NCBI GenBank assembly: GCA_947628355.1
Contig: CANQZO010000001.1
Span: 1-32,705, forward strand
DNA: 32,705 bases
Source of the DNA: Candidatus Gastranaerophilales bacterium
Lineage (GTDB): Bacteria > Cyanobacteriota > Vampirovibrionia > Gastranaerophilales > Gastranaerophilaceae
Direction of reading: 5' to 3'
Position 1 is the first letter of the stretch. Every line of letters starts with the position of its first letter. The notes below the pieces were generated by a model that was not told the origin of the DNA, did no database searches, and was given only the letters and a program-made list of their open reading frames with translations. Positions 16,294 through 24,323 of the stretch are shown piece by piece. Made by a program: the position numbers and the translations under genes.

Positions 16294-17319
16294 ATGGCAG
16301 ATAAACACATATATTGCCCCAATCCATATATTTTGGCTGAAATAATGCCGTTTGGTAATGTATATCCTTGCAGCTGCGGCTGGATTAGAGGATATTCTTT
16401 CGGTAATATTTTTGAAAAATCTTATGATGAAATCTGGAACGGGGACAGGGCAAAAGAATTCAGACAAAAACTTTATGATAACGATTTTTCGCTTTGCCCG
16501 GGGTGTCAAAATTTGGAAATTCTGCAAGAAATAAATGACAATGAGCCTAAACTTGTTTCCGCTCCGCCGGAACGTATATTGTTAGGATTAGATGAATATT
16601 GTGATGTTAAATGTATTTTTTGCAGACCGGAAAATTACAAGGTTAATCCTAATCTTATTCCTAAGGATAAAGAGGATAAACTTCTTGAAATACTTACTCC
16701 GTGGCTGAAAAATGCTAAATATGTTAAGACAAATGCGGTAGGCGAGGTTTTTGCAAGTAAAATTTCAAGAGATTTAATTAAAAATATTGCGCTTAACTTC
16801 CCTAACATAAAGTTTGAAATAATTACGAACGGAATACAATGTACAAAAGAAAATATCGAGCAATTAAATCTTACAAACAGAATCTCCATGATGACGGTTT
16901 CTCTGCATGCATTCAAAGAAGAAACATACAATAAAATAGTTAAGGGCGGAAATTATAAAAAAGTAATCGAAAATCTTTATTATCTTTCAGAACTGAAAAA
17001 ATCGGGGCAGATAGAAAGATTTGAGCTCCATTACACTGTTACAAGCATAAACTATAAAGAAATGCCTTTGATGATTAAATTTGCCCGCGAAATCGGCGCT
17101 AATATAAGATTTCTTGGTCTTGACTGTTCAAGGGACTTAGAAGAACTCTATAAAAAAATTAACATTCAAGATAAACATCATCCTAAATACAATGACCTTG
17201 TTAAAGTTGTTCATTCAAAAGAATTTGTGAATGCTAAAGATATTGTTGTTCAAGGCTGGGAATATTTTACAGGCTTGAAAAAAAATTCTTTTTTTACATA
17301 TATAAAAAATAAGTTTTAG
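16294..17319 (+). CDS. Radical SAM protein, subgroup D (SPASM-like N-terminus)
   Basis: 341 aa from the ATG at 16294; a TTG at 16276 would overlap the upstream gene, and G-G-C-A-G-G before 16294 fits a coupled start. The N-terminal segment has C8, C26, C28, the G-N-I-F-E-K-S-Y-D-E-I-W-N-G block at 37-50 and C68/C71. The SAM cluster is C103-D-V-K-C107-I-F-C110, followed by V-G-E (149-151) and S-L-H-A. SPASM domains normally follow the radical SAM core, so the order here is reversed. The short basic aromatic tail (F-F-T-Y-I-K-N-K-F) may touch the membrane. The SGNH gene 17359 follows 39 nt downstream, which mirrors the fused gene at 13332. Confidence 0.92.
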   Translation: MADKHIYCPNPYILAEIMPFGNVYPCSCGWIRGYSFGNIFEKSYDEIWNGDRAKEFRQKLYDNDFSLCPGCQNLEILQEINDNEPKLVSAPPERILLGLDEYCDVKCIFCRPENYKVNPNLIPKDKEDKLLEILTPWLKNAKYVKTNAVGEVFASKISRDLIKNIALNFPNIKFEIITNGIQCTKENIEQLNLTNRISMMTVSLHAFKEETYNKIVKGGNYKKVIENLYYLSELKKSGQIERFELHYTVTSINYKEMPLMIKFAREIGANIRFLGLDCSRDLEELYKKINIQDKHHPKYNDLVKVVHSKEFVNAKDIVVQGWEYFTGLKKNSFFTYIKNKF

Positions 17320-17358
17320 TAGTAAAATAATTATATTATAGAAAAGAGGTAAAATATT

Positions 17359-18294
17359 ATGAAAAAGAAAATTTTAAATGTCTTAATTATAGTTGTTTCT
17401 TTAATTGTAATTATACTTTTAATTAATTACGGATTGTATTTATATTTAATTAATACAAATAAAATTGATAAATCGCAAGTTTCTGCTTTTATCAGAAAAA
17501 ATATAACACCTGAAAATATGTTAAACCTTAAATATAGAAATCCAAGCGGATTGAATTATAAAAATAAAAAATCAATAGTAGTTTTTGGCTGCGGGTATGC
17601 TGAAGGTGTTGACTTAAATGATAATCAAACATTTGAAAAAAAATTATCAGATTATTTAAAAGTTCCTGTTTATAATCAAGGAATGGGCGGCGGTTTTATT
17701 CAACATACTATTTTGGCAGTACAAAGCGGTCAGATGAATGATATTATAAAAAAGAGTAATATTGCAGTTTATATTTTGCCGACTCTAAACGATTCCATCA
17801 GATTAAAAGTATTCCCAGACAGAAACTATTTTAGTCCGACATTTTTATACTCAAAAAATTTATATCCTGTTTTTGAAGAAAAAAATGGACAACTGGTTTT
17901 AAGAAATTCTAAATTTCCGTCATTTACAGGAAATACTTTTAACAGACTTTTGACTAAATTATATTTTCAAAAAAAATATTTAAATAAGGGTAATTTACTA
18001 ACTAAATATACAGCTCAGCACTTTGTAAAATTAAATAATGAGTTAAAAGCAATTAACCCTAATATCAAACTTGTTGTAGCAATTTTTTGGGATTTAGAAC
18101 AAAATACCCGTGAATTTAATAAATTAATGCAAGATGAAAATATTTCGATTATACATATTGGTAATATAAGTAAATCAATTAATGTTGATTTAGCAACAGA
18201 TGAATATAGAACGGAACAAAATAAACATCCGAATGAAAAAACTTGGGATGTTTTAACACCTCTGATTGCTAAAGAACTAAAAGCAATAAAATAG
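17359..18294 (+). CDS. Membrane-anchored SGNH-like protein lacking the catalytic Ser
   Basis: 311 aa with one N-terminal membrane segment (about 7-30) and no signal-peptidase site, so the domain should face outwards. It aligns with the other SGNH proteins of the array through V-F-G-C-x-Y-A-E-G (75-83), N-D-N-Q-T-F, P-V-Y-N-Q-G-M-G-G-G and a final N-K-H-P-N-E. The usual Ser of block I is Gly79 (G-C-G), and the Asp two residues before the final His is Asn288. The catalytic pair is therefore probably gone, and the protein may bind rather than cleave. AGAGGT precedes the ATG. An intrinsic terminator follows the gene. Confidence 0.82.
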   Translation: MKKKILNVLIIVVSLIVIILLINYGLYLYLINTNKIDKSQVSAFIRKNITPENMLNLKYRNPSGLNYKNKKSIVVFGCGYAEGVDLNDNQTFEKKLSDYLKVPVYNQGMGGGFIQHTILAVQSGQMNDIIKKSNIAVYILPTLNDSIRLKVFPDRNYFSPTFLYSKNLYPVFEEKNGQLVLRNSKFPSFTGNTFNRLLTKLYFQKKYLNKGNLLTKYTAQHFVKLNNELKAINPNIKLVVAIFWDLEQNTREFNKLMQDENISIIHIGNISKSINVDLATDEYRTEQNKHPNEKTWDVLTPLIAKELKAIK

Positions 18295-18308
18295 TTTTCC
18301 TAAATTTT

Positions 18309-18338
18309 ATCGGCACATTTCTAATGTGCCGATTTTTT
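18309..18338 (+). terminator. Rho-independent terminator after 17359-18294
   Basis: A perfect 11-bp inverted repeat (18309-18319 with 18323-18333) with a 3-nt loop is followed by a run of T ending at 18338. It terminates the + strand unit that ends with the SGNH gene and touches the stop of the convergent gene 18337. It is the only clear intrinsic terminator I found. Confidence 0.85.
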
Positions 18339-19260
18339 ATATTTTTGTTAATTCATTTGCTATTGTGGGAATTAAACTATCCCAATATTTTTCATTAGGA
18401 TGAAAATCATTATCAATACACCATTTGCTGCGAGTATTTATATCCATAACTTCAATTTTGGTTAATTTAGGAATATCTATTACATTATAATTTTTTAATA
18501 TGTTATTTTCAAAGTCGAATTCGGATGAAAATTTTACTATTACAAATTTAGAGTTTGGAAATAAAGTTTTTATTTCTTTATCAATTGATAATAAATATAA
18601 ACTGAATAATTGTTCTATGTATTTATTATAACCAATGCTGGTTATATAATTATAAATTAAAAAACTGTAAAAATATGAATTTTCTAATATTAGAGGATTT
18701 TTTTGAAGTAATTTTTTATTTTTAATTTTATAAAATATTTCCATCTCATCTTTAAAAGTAGGTGTTACACGCATAATCATACGTCTTATATGGTCGGGAT
18801 TATAAAAATATAAAATAAATTCGGGTTCTTTTTTTATTGATTGCTTAAATTTACTATATTGGAGAAGGTAATATATTTGATTTAAACCACCTCCTGGATA
18901 TGCAAAATTATATACAGGTCTTTTTAATTTTTTTGATATTTTATATGCAAAAGTTTGATTTTCATTTAATCCTACTCCATACGCCATTGAACATCCAAAT
19001 ACAATTATTGCTTGGGGAGGGGTATTTCTATAGTTTTGACCGTAATATTTGAATGAAAATAAATTTTTGTTATTTAACGGAAAACGAATTGATAAATCTT
19101 TTTCAAAACTCTTTGCTTTATAAAAACTTAAAAATTTGAATGTACTAATTTCACAAGGAAAAATTGTTAATAATTTTTTATATGATACAAATTCAATAAT
19201 AAAAATTACCATAAAAATAAATGTAATATTAACTAAAACTATTGAAAATAAGCGTTTCAC
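18337..19260 (-). CDS. Membrane-anchored SGNH hydrolase/acyltransferase-like protein
   Basis: 307 aa starting at GTG. One N-terminal membrane segment (about 5-27) anchors an external domain. Block I is V-F-G-C-S-M-A-Y-G (87-95) with Cys in place of the Asp of GDS. A P-G-G-G block lies at 122-125, P-D-H-I-R-R near 155-160, and D285-x-H287-P-N-E near the end. SGNH enzymes hydrolyse or transfer acyl groups on glycans and lipids. The GTG is 1 nt after the stop of the radical SAM gene 19262, with AAGGAG overlapping that gene's end, so the two are translationally coupled. Confidence 0.82.
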   Translation of the reverse strand: MKRLFSIVLVNITFIFMVIFIIEFVSYKKLLTIFPCEISTFKFLSFYKAKSFEKDLSIRFPLNNKNLFSFKYYGQNYRNTPPQAIIVFGCSMAYGVGLNENQTFAYKISKKLKRPVYNFAYPGGGLNQIYYLLQYSKFKQSIKKEPEFILYFYNPDHIRRMIMRVTPTFKDEMEIFYKIKNKKLLQKNPLILENSYFYSFLIYNYITSIGYNKYIEQLFSLYLLSIDKEIKTLFPNSKFVIVKFSSEFDFENNILKNYNVIDIPKLTKIEVMDINTRSKWCIDNDFHPNEKYWDSLIPTIANELTKI

Positions 19261-19261
19261 T

Positions 19262-20257
19262 TTATTCTCCTTGATGTAAGCCTATTCCTACATCTAAATC
19301 CTTCCCTTTTAAAGTTCTGTATTGATTTGCGACACCGTAGAATTGAATATCCAGACCGCGCTGTTTTACCGCAGCAACAATATAATCGTACAAATCATCA
19401 ATATAAGCGGGAATGTTATTTGAATTTCTTGCAAGCCAATCAGCTTCAAAATCAATTATTACTCGTTGAATACCCACCCTTTGAGTTTCATCAAGCCATT
19501 TATTAACGTCTTCTTTTGTGTCATTTACTTTTGGAATAATTATATATTTGGAACGCACCATTTTTTTATTACTGCCCTGAGCTTTTACGTATTTCTTTAA
19601 AGTGTCCATGACCTTATTATAAGCGTCAATTTGCTTTATTTGTTTAAATTTCTGCCTATCCCCGCAATCTACACTTGCAGTTACTGATAATGTATCTGTT
19701 TTAAGTCCATTTAAAACAGATTTAACAGGTTTTATGGCATTAGTATGAACCATTATATTTTTTTCGCCCTTTTTTATAAAGAAGTTTGTTATATCATCAA
19801 ATTCTCTTAAACTTGCAGGCTCGCCTCCGGAGTATGCCAGTTCTCCGGAGTAATCGATTAACCCCATTTTATCAAGTTCTTTTATTATAGGCATTATTTT
19901 ATAGCGTTTTTTTGGTTTTTCAAAATCTGATGCAAGACGGTAGCAGTATGTGCAATTGCAGTTGCATTCTGACCAGTGTGCTATTTGTATCCATTTGAAT
20001 TTTGTATTATCATCCCAGTCTTGTTCTGTCAATGCAAAGCAGCCTGTGCAATGGCTGTCAATTATTCCTTTTTTAAAGTTTTTTCTGATTTCATTAATAT
20101 TGGAAAGAAGTTCATTCCAATTTAATTTTTCACCCCAGTAGTCTTTTTTTATAAATAAAGGCTCGGGGGTATTATTTCCCATAAAACAACAAAGTTTTAT
20201 TGAATTGTATTCAAACCTTAATCCGTTTTGTATGTTTGAACAACTAATATATCTCAA
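19262..20257 (-). CDS. Radical SAM protein, subgroup C with an extra cluster-loop Cys
   Basis: 331 aa from a TTG start at 20257, chosen because the N-terminus (M-R-Y-I-S-C...N-G-L-R-F...C23-C24) matches the paralogs and CGGAG lies 9 nt upstream. The SAM cluster motif is C98-N-C-N-C102-T-Y-C105, with the additional Cys100 that is otherwise typical of subgroups A and B. G-G-E-P-A starts at 144, and C70/C73 form the auxiliary C-x-x-C. The hallmark is S-V-D-C-G. It is the middle gene of a three-gene minus-strand unit: SGNH (20284), radical SAM (19262), SGNH (18337). This is a direct physical link of one radical SAM enzyme to two external SGNH proteins. Confidence 0.92.
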   Translation of the reverse strand: MRYISCSNIQNGLRFEYNSIKLCCFMGNNTPEPLFIKKDYWGEKLNWNELLSNINEIRKNFKKGIIDSHCTGCFALTEQDWDDNTKFKWIQIAHWSECNCNCTYCYRLASDFEKPKKRYKIMPIIKELDKMGLIDYSGELAYSGGEPASLREFDDITNFFIKKGEKNIMVHTNAIKPVKSVLNGLKTDTLSVTASVDCGDRQKFKQIKQIDAYNKVMDTLKKYVKAQGSNKKMVRSKYIIIPKVNDTKEDVNKWLDETQRVGIQRVIIDFEADWLARNSNNIPAYIDDLYDYIVAAVKQRGLDIQFYGVANQYRTLKGKDLDVGIGLHQGE

Positions 20258-20283
20258 TGTTTTTTCTCCGTATTTACAATATA

Positions 20284-21255
20284 TTATTTTAAAAGTTTTA
20301 ATTTGTCAGTGATTAAATTTGTAATTTCAATCCAACATCTTTCATTAGGGTGCCCGTCATTAGGAATATGATATTGGTCCCACTTTCTTTCTATATCCTT
20401 AATATAATCTTCCACTTCAACAAACATGATATTTTCTTTTTCAAGTTCTTTCCATCTTGGTGAATGTGTAATTAAATCTGTATCGGGTTCATCATGGAAC
20501 GATATTACAATCATTTTTATATTCGGGTTTATTTGCTGCATTTCTTTTTGAATGGTTAAAAGATGCAGTTTTAGATTATCAAACATATAATCTTGAACAT
20601 ATTTATTATTTAATCGTGTAAGTATCTTTGCATACCAAGTTTTTTGAATATATTTATATAAATAAGAACCTTCAAGTACCGGCAGGTATGATTTATGCAA
20701 TATTAATTGTGTATTATTTTTTGTCTTTTTTACATCATACTTTGGCCAAACAAACTGTGTTGCAAATCCGTTAGAATTACTATGAATTCTCCATACATGT
20801 TCTCCGATTAATATATATATAACGTAATCACTTTTTTTGATAATGTCATCTATTTCATGTGAGCGAATACGCATTATCGGAAACTGCGGACTTTGACCGG
20901 AACTTGAAAAATTATATACGGGTCTTTTTAATCGTTTTGATAATTTATAACCAGGTTCTTGCGTAGATGATAATAATGCCCCATATCCATAAGAACATCC
21001 AAACATTATTATAGCATTTTTATTATATTCCAGTCCTGATGGTTTTCTTATTTCATAGTATTTTTTTGATATTTCATAATCCATTAATTTTCTTTTTAAA
21101 GTATATGGATTGTTTTTCAAACTTAACTGAACCGGAACTCTTTCCAGCTTGTTATAAAAATATTTATAAATAACCCAATTTAATAAAAATAATATACCTA
21201 TAGATATAATAATATTCACAAGAATTATTATAAAAATTTTTTTATATTTGTCCAT
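20284..21255 (-). CDS. Membrane-anchored SGNH hydrolase/acyltransferase-like protein
   Basis: 323 aa. One N-terminal membrane segment spans about 7-30. Block I is M-F-G-C-S-Y-G-Y-G (84-92), and the K-R-P-V-Y-N strand follows near 110-115. The block II glycine-rich loop is S-S-S-G-Q-S-P. A conserved G-E-H-V-W-R-I segment corresponds to D-H-x-R-R in paralogs, and D300-x-H302-P-N-E lies near the end. It is the first gene of the minus-strand unit that continues into 19262 (26-nt gap). The 5' leader of 33 nt carries AGAGA behind a TATAAT. Activity is inferred from the fold only. Confidence 0.82.
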   Translation of the reverse strand: MDKYKKIFIIILVNIIISIGILFLLNWVIYKYFYNKLERVPVQLSLKNNPYTLKRKLMDYEISKKYYEIRKPSGLEYNKNAIIMFGCSYGYGALLSSTQEPGYKLSKRLKRPVYNFSSSGQSPQFPIMRIRSHEIDDIIKKSDYVIYILIGEHVWRIHSNSNGFATQFVWPKYDVKKTKNNTQLILHKSYLPVLEGSYLYKYIQKTWYAKILTRLNNKYVQDYMFDNLKLHLLTIQKEMQQINPNIKMIVISFHDEPDTDLITHSPRWKELEKENIMFVEVEDYIKDIERKWDQYHIPNDGHPNERCWIEITNLITDKLKLLK

Positions 21256-21288
21256 TAATTATTCTCTTTACTTTGATTTAATTACTTT

Positions 21289-21301
21289 ATTATACTAAAA
21301 T
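21289..21301. promoter_or_regulatory. Back-to-back -10 elements between 20284(-) and 21308(+)
   Basis: On the minus strand TATAAT (21289-21294) serves the SGNH gene with a 33-nt leader. On the plus strand TAAAAT (21296-21301) is followed by exactly 6 nt and then the ATG at 21308, which predicts a leaderless transcript. Both sit in a 52-bp divergent gap. Confidence 0.5.
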
Positions 21302-21307
21302 TAGTAT

Positions 21308-22327
21308 ATGAAAACAATATGTGCACATCCTTTTAAAAGTATTCAAGTGCAAAATACAGGAGAAATTTATTGCTGCTGCTGTTATTGGACTGATTTTTAT
21401 TCATTCGGCAATATTTTTGAACAGTCTTTTGACGAGATTTGGAACGGGGATAGGGCAAAAGAATTTCGCAGACAGTTTATTGAAAATAATTATAAATTCT
21501 GTAAATTAGATGTTTGTGATCCTGCATATTCTGACATCACACCTGAATTTGAAGCACCGTATCCTAAACGTATTGAATTCAGTTATGACAGGCATTGTAA
21601 TGTACGCTGTATATTCTGCAGAAAAGAGAAAAACAAAGAAGAAGAAAAATTTAACAGACAAAAAGAAAAAAGGATTGAAGATAACTTTGACAGGATTTTT
21701 ACTCCGATTATTGAAAAAGCAGAGATTGTCGAACTTAATTCTGCAGGAGAGCTGTTTGCAAGCAGGCATTCAATTGAAATATTAAAAAAAATTATTAATA
21801 TTAATCCTGATATTAAATTTGGAGTTATATCAAACGGAATATTATTTACTAAGGAAACAACGCAAAAACTGGGACTTGAAGACAGGTTAGATTATGCAAT
21901 AATTTCTATTCACTCTGCGACTGAAAATACATATAATAAACTTGTTGAAAGGGGCAATTTTAAAGCCGTTATTGAAAATGTTAAATATTTATCGGAATTG
22001 AAAAAGCAGGGAAAATTAAAAACATTACAGTTAAATTTTGTTGTTACTTCTTTAAACTATAAAGAAATGAAAGACTTTGTTAAATTTGCTATAGATATGG
22101 ATGGAACCGCATTTTTTATTAACTATCACAGGCAAATTGACTCTGATGAACTTGAAAATAACTTGGATGTGACTTTAGAACACCACCCTAAGCATAATGA
22201 ACTGGTTAAAATCCTTGCTGATCCGATTTTTAACAACGAGCATTGTTTTGTTAATGATTATCTTAAAAATTTAAAGCCCGTTAAACTTTCCTTGTTGCAG
22301 AAAATCAAAAATTTACTTAAAAAATGA
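21308..22327 (+). CDS. Radical SAM protein, subgroup D (SPASM-like N-terminus)
   Basis: 339 aa. The N-terminal SPASM-like segment holds C5, an unusual run of four cysteines (22-25), G-N-I-F-E-Q-S-F-D-E-I-W-N-G at 34-47 and C65/C70. The SAM cluster is C97-N-V-R-C101-I-F-C104. A-G-E replaces GGE, in the context S-A-G-E-L-F-A-S, and S-I-H-S-A-T stands where subgroup C has S-[LIV]-D-[AC]-G. The end L-L-Q-K-I-K-N-L-L-K-K is a short basic amphipathic helix. It overlaps the convergent gene 22313 by 15 bases, the largest overlap in the array. Substrate unknown. Confidence 0.92.
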   Translation: MKTICAHPFKSIQVQNTGEIYCCCCYWTDFYSFGNIFEQSFDEIWNGDRAKEFRRQFIENNYKFCKLDVCDPAYSDITPEFEAPYPKRIEFSYDRHCNVRCIFCRKEKNKEEEKFNRQKEKRIEDNFDRIFTPIIEKAEIVELNSAGELFASRHSIEILKKIININPDIKFGVISNGILFTKETTQKLGLEDRLDYAIISIHSATENTYNKLVERGNFKAVIENVKYLSELKKQGKLKTLQLNFVVTSLNYKEMKDFVKFAIDMDGTAFFINYHRQIDSDELENNLDVTLEHHPKHNELVKILADPIFNNEHCFVNDYLKNLKPVKLSLLQKIKNLLKK

Positions 22328-23305
22328 GCCCTTATCTAAAATTTCTTTTACGTATTCCCAGATATTCGCTTCAATGTTGTATTGCGCACATTTTTCTTTA
22401 TAAAACTTAAATAAATCGTAATAATAATCGGGAATTTTAAATTCTCCCTCAGAAACAAATTCGCTGTCGCATTGGTCTATCATTAATTCAGAGTTTGTAA
22501 TACCGATTTCGTGCATTAGTTCAATATATTTTGTTAGTTCTTCTGTGTTATCATTAACTCCGCGGACTAGTATATATTTTAATCTTAACAGAATCGGCAA
22601 TTTTACGTATTTTTTAAGATTTTCCACTACATCATCAAATTTATCAACGGTTTTAATTTTTTTAAATGTTTCGCGGCACCCCGAATCTATTGAAATATTT
22701 ACGTCCACAAAGGTTTTACCTGCAATCTGTGCAATTTTAGGCAGATATTTTATTCCGTTTGTTGCTATTTCAACCCTTTTCACTCCGTTTTTTATAAAAA
22801 TATCTACAAGCGGTTCAAACTCATCTAAAACAGATACATTTCCGCCCTGAAAATGAACATCAAGCTCTTTTTTATCAATGATATCCTGCCTGTATAATTC
22901 CTCTATTATCGGCAGTAAATCATAATAATCGCTTTTTTTCGATTTTAAAACAATTTTCCTTTGTGATAAATACTGTTCACAGCAATATATGCAAGCACAG
23001 TCGCATTGCTTAAAGTGTTTTACTATTATTAAATTTGCTTTAGGCAGTTTACTAAATCTGCTGATTAATAACGGTTTAGGATTTTCCTGCTCGTGCAAGT
23101 CAAAGCAGTCATTGCATTCGGCAGGGATTTTGCCTTCATCAAGCATTCTTATAAGTGAATTTCTTTTTTTAATAATATCTTTTACCCGCTTTGGTGAGGG
23201 TATATCAATAGATGGCCCTGTTCTTGTTGCACAGCAGTAAAAGACTTTAAGCGCATCAAAATTTAGAGTCTCGTTTAATCTTTTGCAATAGTACCTTTTT
23301 TTCAT
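22313..23305 (-). CDS. Radical SAM protein, subgroup B (Q-G-G-N)
   Basis: 330 aa from the ATG at 23305. An in-frame upstream start at 23386 exists, but it would overlap the divergent gene, and 23305 gives the family N-terminus (M-K-K-R-Y-Y-C...C24-C25-A-T-R-T-G-P). The SAM cluster motif is C101-D-C-A-C105-I-Y-C108, plus one more Cys directly after it. GGE is replaced by Q-G-G-N (153-156). C64/C67 is the auxiliary pair. The hallmark is S-I-D-S-G-C-R-E-T-F. It is divergent from its subgroup relative 23328 with only 22 bp between the starts. Confidence 0.92.
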   Translation of the reverse strand: MKKRYYCKRLNETLNFDALKVFYCCATRTGPSIDIPSPKRVKDIIKKRNSLIRMLDEGKIPAECNDCFDLHEQENPKPLLISRFSKLPKANLIIVKHFKQCDCACIYCCEQYLSQRKIVLKSKKSDYYDLLPIIEELYRQDIIDKKELDVHFQGGNVSVLDEFEPLVDIFIKNGVKRVEIATNGIKYLPKIAQIAGKTFVDVNISIDSGCRETFKKIKTVDKFDDVVENLKKYVKLPILLRLKYILVRGVNDNTEELTKYIELMHEIGITNSELMIDQCDSEFVSEGEFKIPDYYYDLFKFYKEKCAQYNIEANIWEYVKEILDKGSFFK

Positions 23306-23327
23306 AACTTCATTATATAATACTTTT
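23306..23327. promoter_or_regulatory. 22-bp bidirectional promoter-like core with overlapping TATAAT
   Basis: A 10-bp palindrome, ATTATATAAT (23312-23321), contains TATAAT on both strands, overlapping by two bases. On each strand exactly 6 nt separate the hexamer from an ATG (23305 minus, 23328 plus). No Shine-Dalgarno sequence fits on either side, so both transcripts would be leaderless. Confidence 0.6.
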
Positions 23328-24323
23328 ATGAATATTTTAAATCTTTTTAAACCTAAAAAATCATATATGTGCCCGTTATTAAACAATCATTTGCACTTTA
23401 CCTCAAGAGATACATTAGAGCCTTGCTGCAGTGCGAATATAGGGCCTGCTTTAGTCAGTGAATTATCCAAAAAAAATTCCGTGAAAGAATTTATAAAAGC
23501 AAAAAAACACTATATTGAAATATTTAAATCGGGTAAAATCCCTGCTGAGTGCAAGAATTGTGTGCATATTACGGAATACAAAAAGCAAAGTGATTTTAGA
23601 ATTAATAAAATTACTCTTAACCATTATACACAGTGTAACTGCGCTTGTATATACTGCACGCAGGGCAACAGGAATTTTGAAAAAATTAAAGAGGATGAAA
23701 ATAAGCCTGTTTTATACGATGTTTTAAAATTTATTAATGAGCTTTATGATAATAATTTAATTGACCGTGAAAAGTTATATATTGATTTCCAAGGCGGAAA
23801 TATATCATGCTTGAAAAATCACCAAGAGATAATTGATACCTTTTTAAATCGCGGAGCAGGAACTATATATATTCCTACAAATAATATTATTTATATGCCT
23901 GTAATAGAAAAACTTTTAGCTGAAAAAAAAGGAGAACTTTGCACTGCACTTGATTCAGGCTGCAGTGAAACTTATTTAAAAATTAAGCAGGTGGATAAGT
24001 TTGATAAATCGGTAGAGAATTTAAAAAAATATATTGAAAAAGCAGGCGCTGATTCTATTATTATAAAATATATCATTGTGAACGGTTATAACGATAATAT
24101 GGATGAAATCGTTAAATTTATGAATTTAATGATTGAAATAGGTATTAAAATAATCGTTTTAGATATTGATTACAGAGATATAATTGATAAATCTTTCACC
24201 ATACCAAAGCATTATTACGAGATTGCCTCATACGTAAAAAAAACTTGTTTTGAACATAATATGGACTTTGGAATGCCGCCTTATACTAAAAGTGTAATGG
24301 AAAAAGGTTATTCAGAAAAATAA
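23328..24323 (+). CDS. Radical SAM protein, subgroup B (Q-G-G-N)
   Basis: 331 aa. The N-terminus has a short extra basic stretch (M-N-I-L-N-L-F-K-P-K-K) before the family pattern M-C-P-L-L-N-N. C15, C33-C34 and C75/C78 are the auxiliary-site cysteines. The SAM cluster is C103-N-C-A-C107-I-Y-C110, and Q-G-G-N (155-158) replaces GGE, as in its divergent neighbour 22313. The A-N-I-G-P after CC matches T-R-T-G-P and Q-I-G-P in the other subgroup B members. The hallmark is A-L-D-S-G-C-S-E-T-Y. It ends directly against the convergent gene 24324 with no gap. Confidence 0.92.
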   Translation: MNILNLFKPKKSYMCPLLNNHLHFTSRDTLEPCCSANIGPALVSELSKKNSVKEFIKAKKHYIEIFKSGKIPAECKNCVHITEYKKQSDFRINKITLNHYTQCNCACIYCTQGNRNFEKIKEDENKPVLYDVLKFINELYDNNLIDREKLYIDFQGGNISCLKNHQEIIDTFLNRGAGTIYIPTNNIIYMPVIEKLLAEKKGELCTALDSGCSETYLKIKQVDKFDKSVENLKKYIEKAGADSIIIKYIIVNGYNDNMDEIVKFMNLMIEIGIKIIVLDIDYRDIIDKSFTIPKHYYEIASYVKKTCFEHNMDFGMPPYTKSVMEKGYSEK

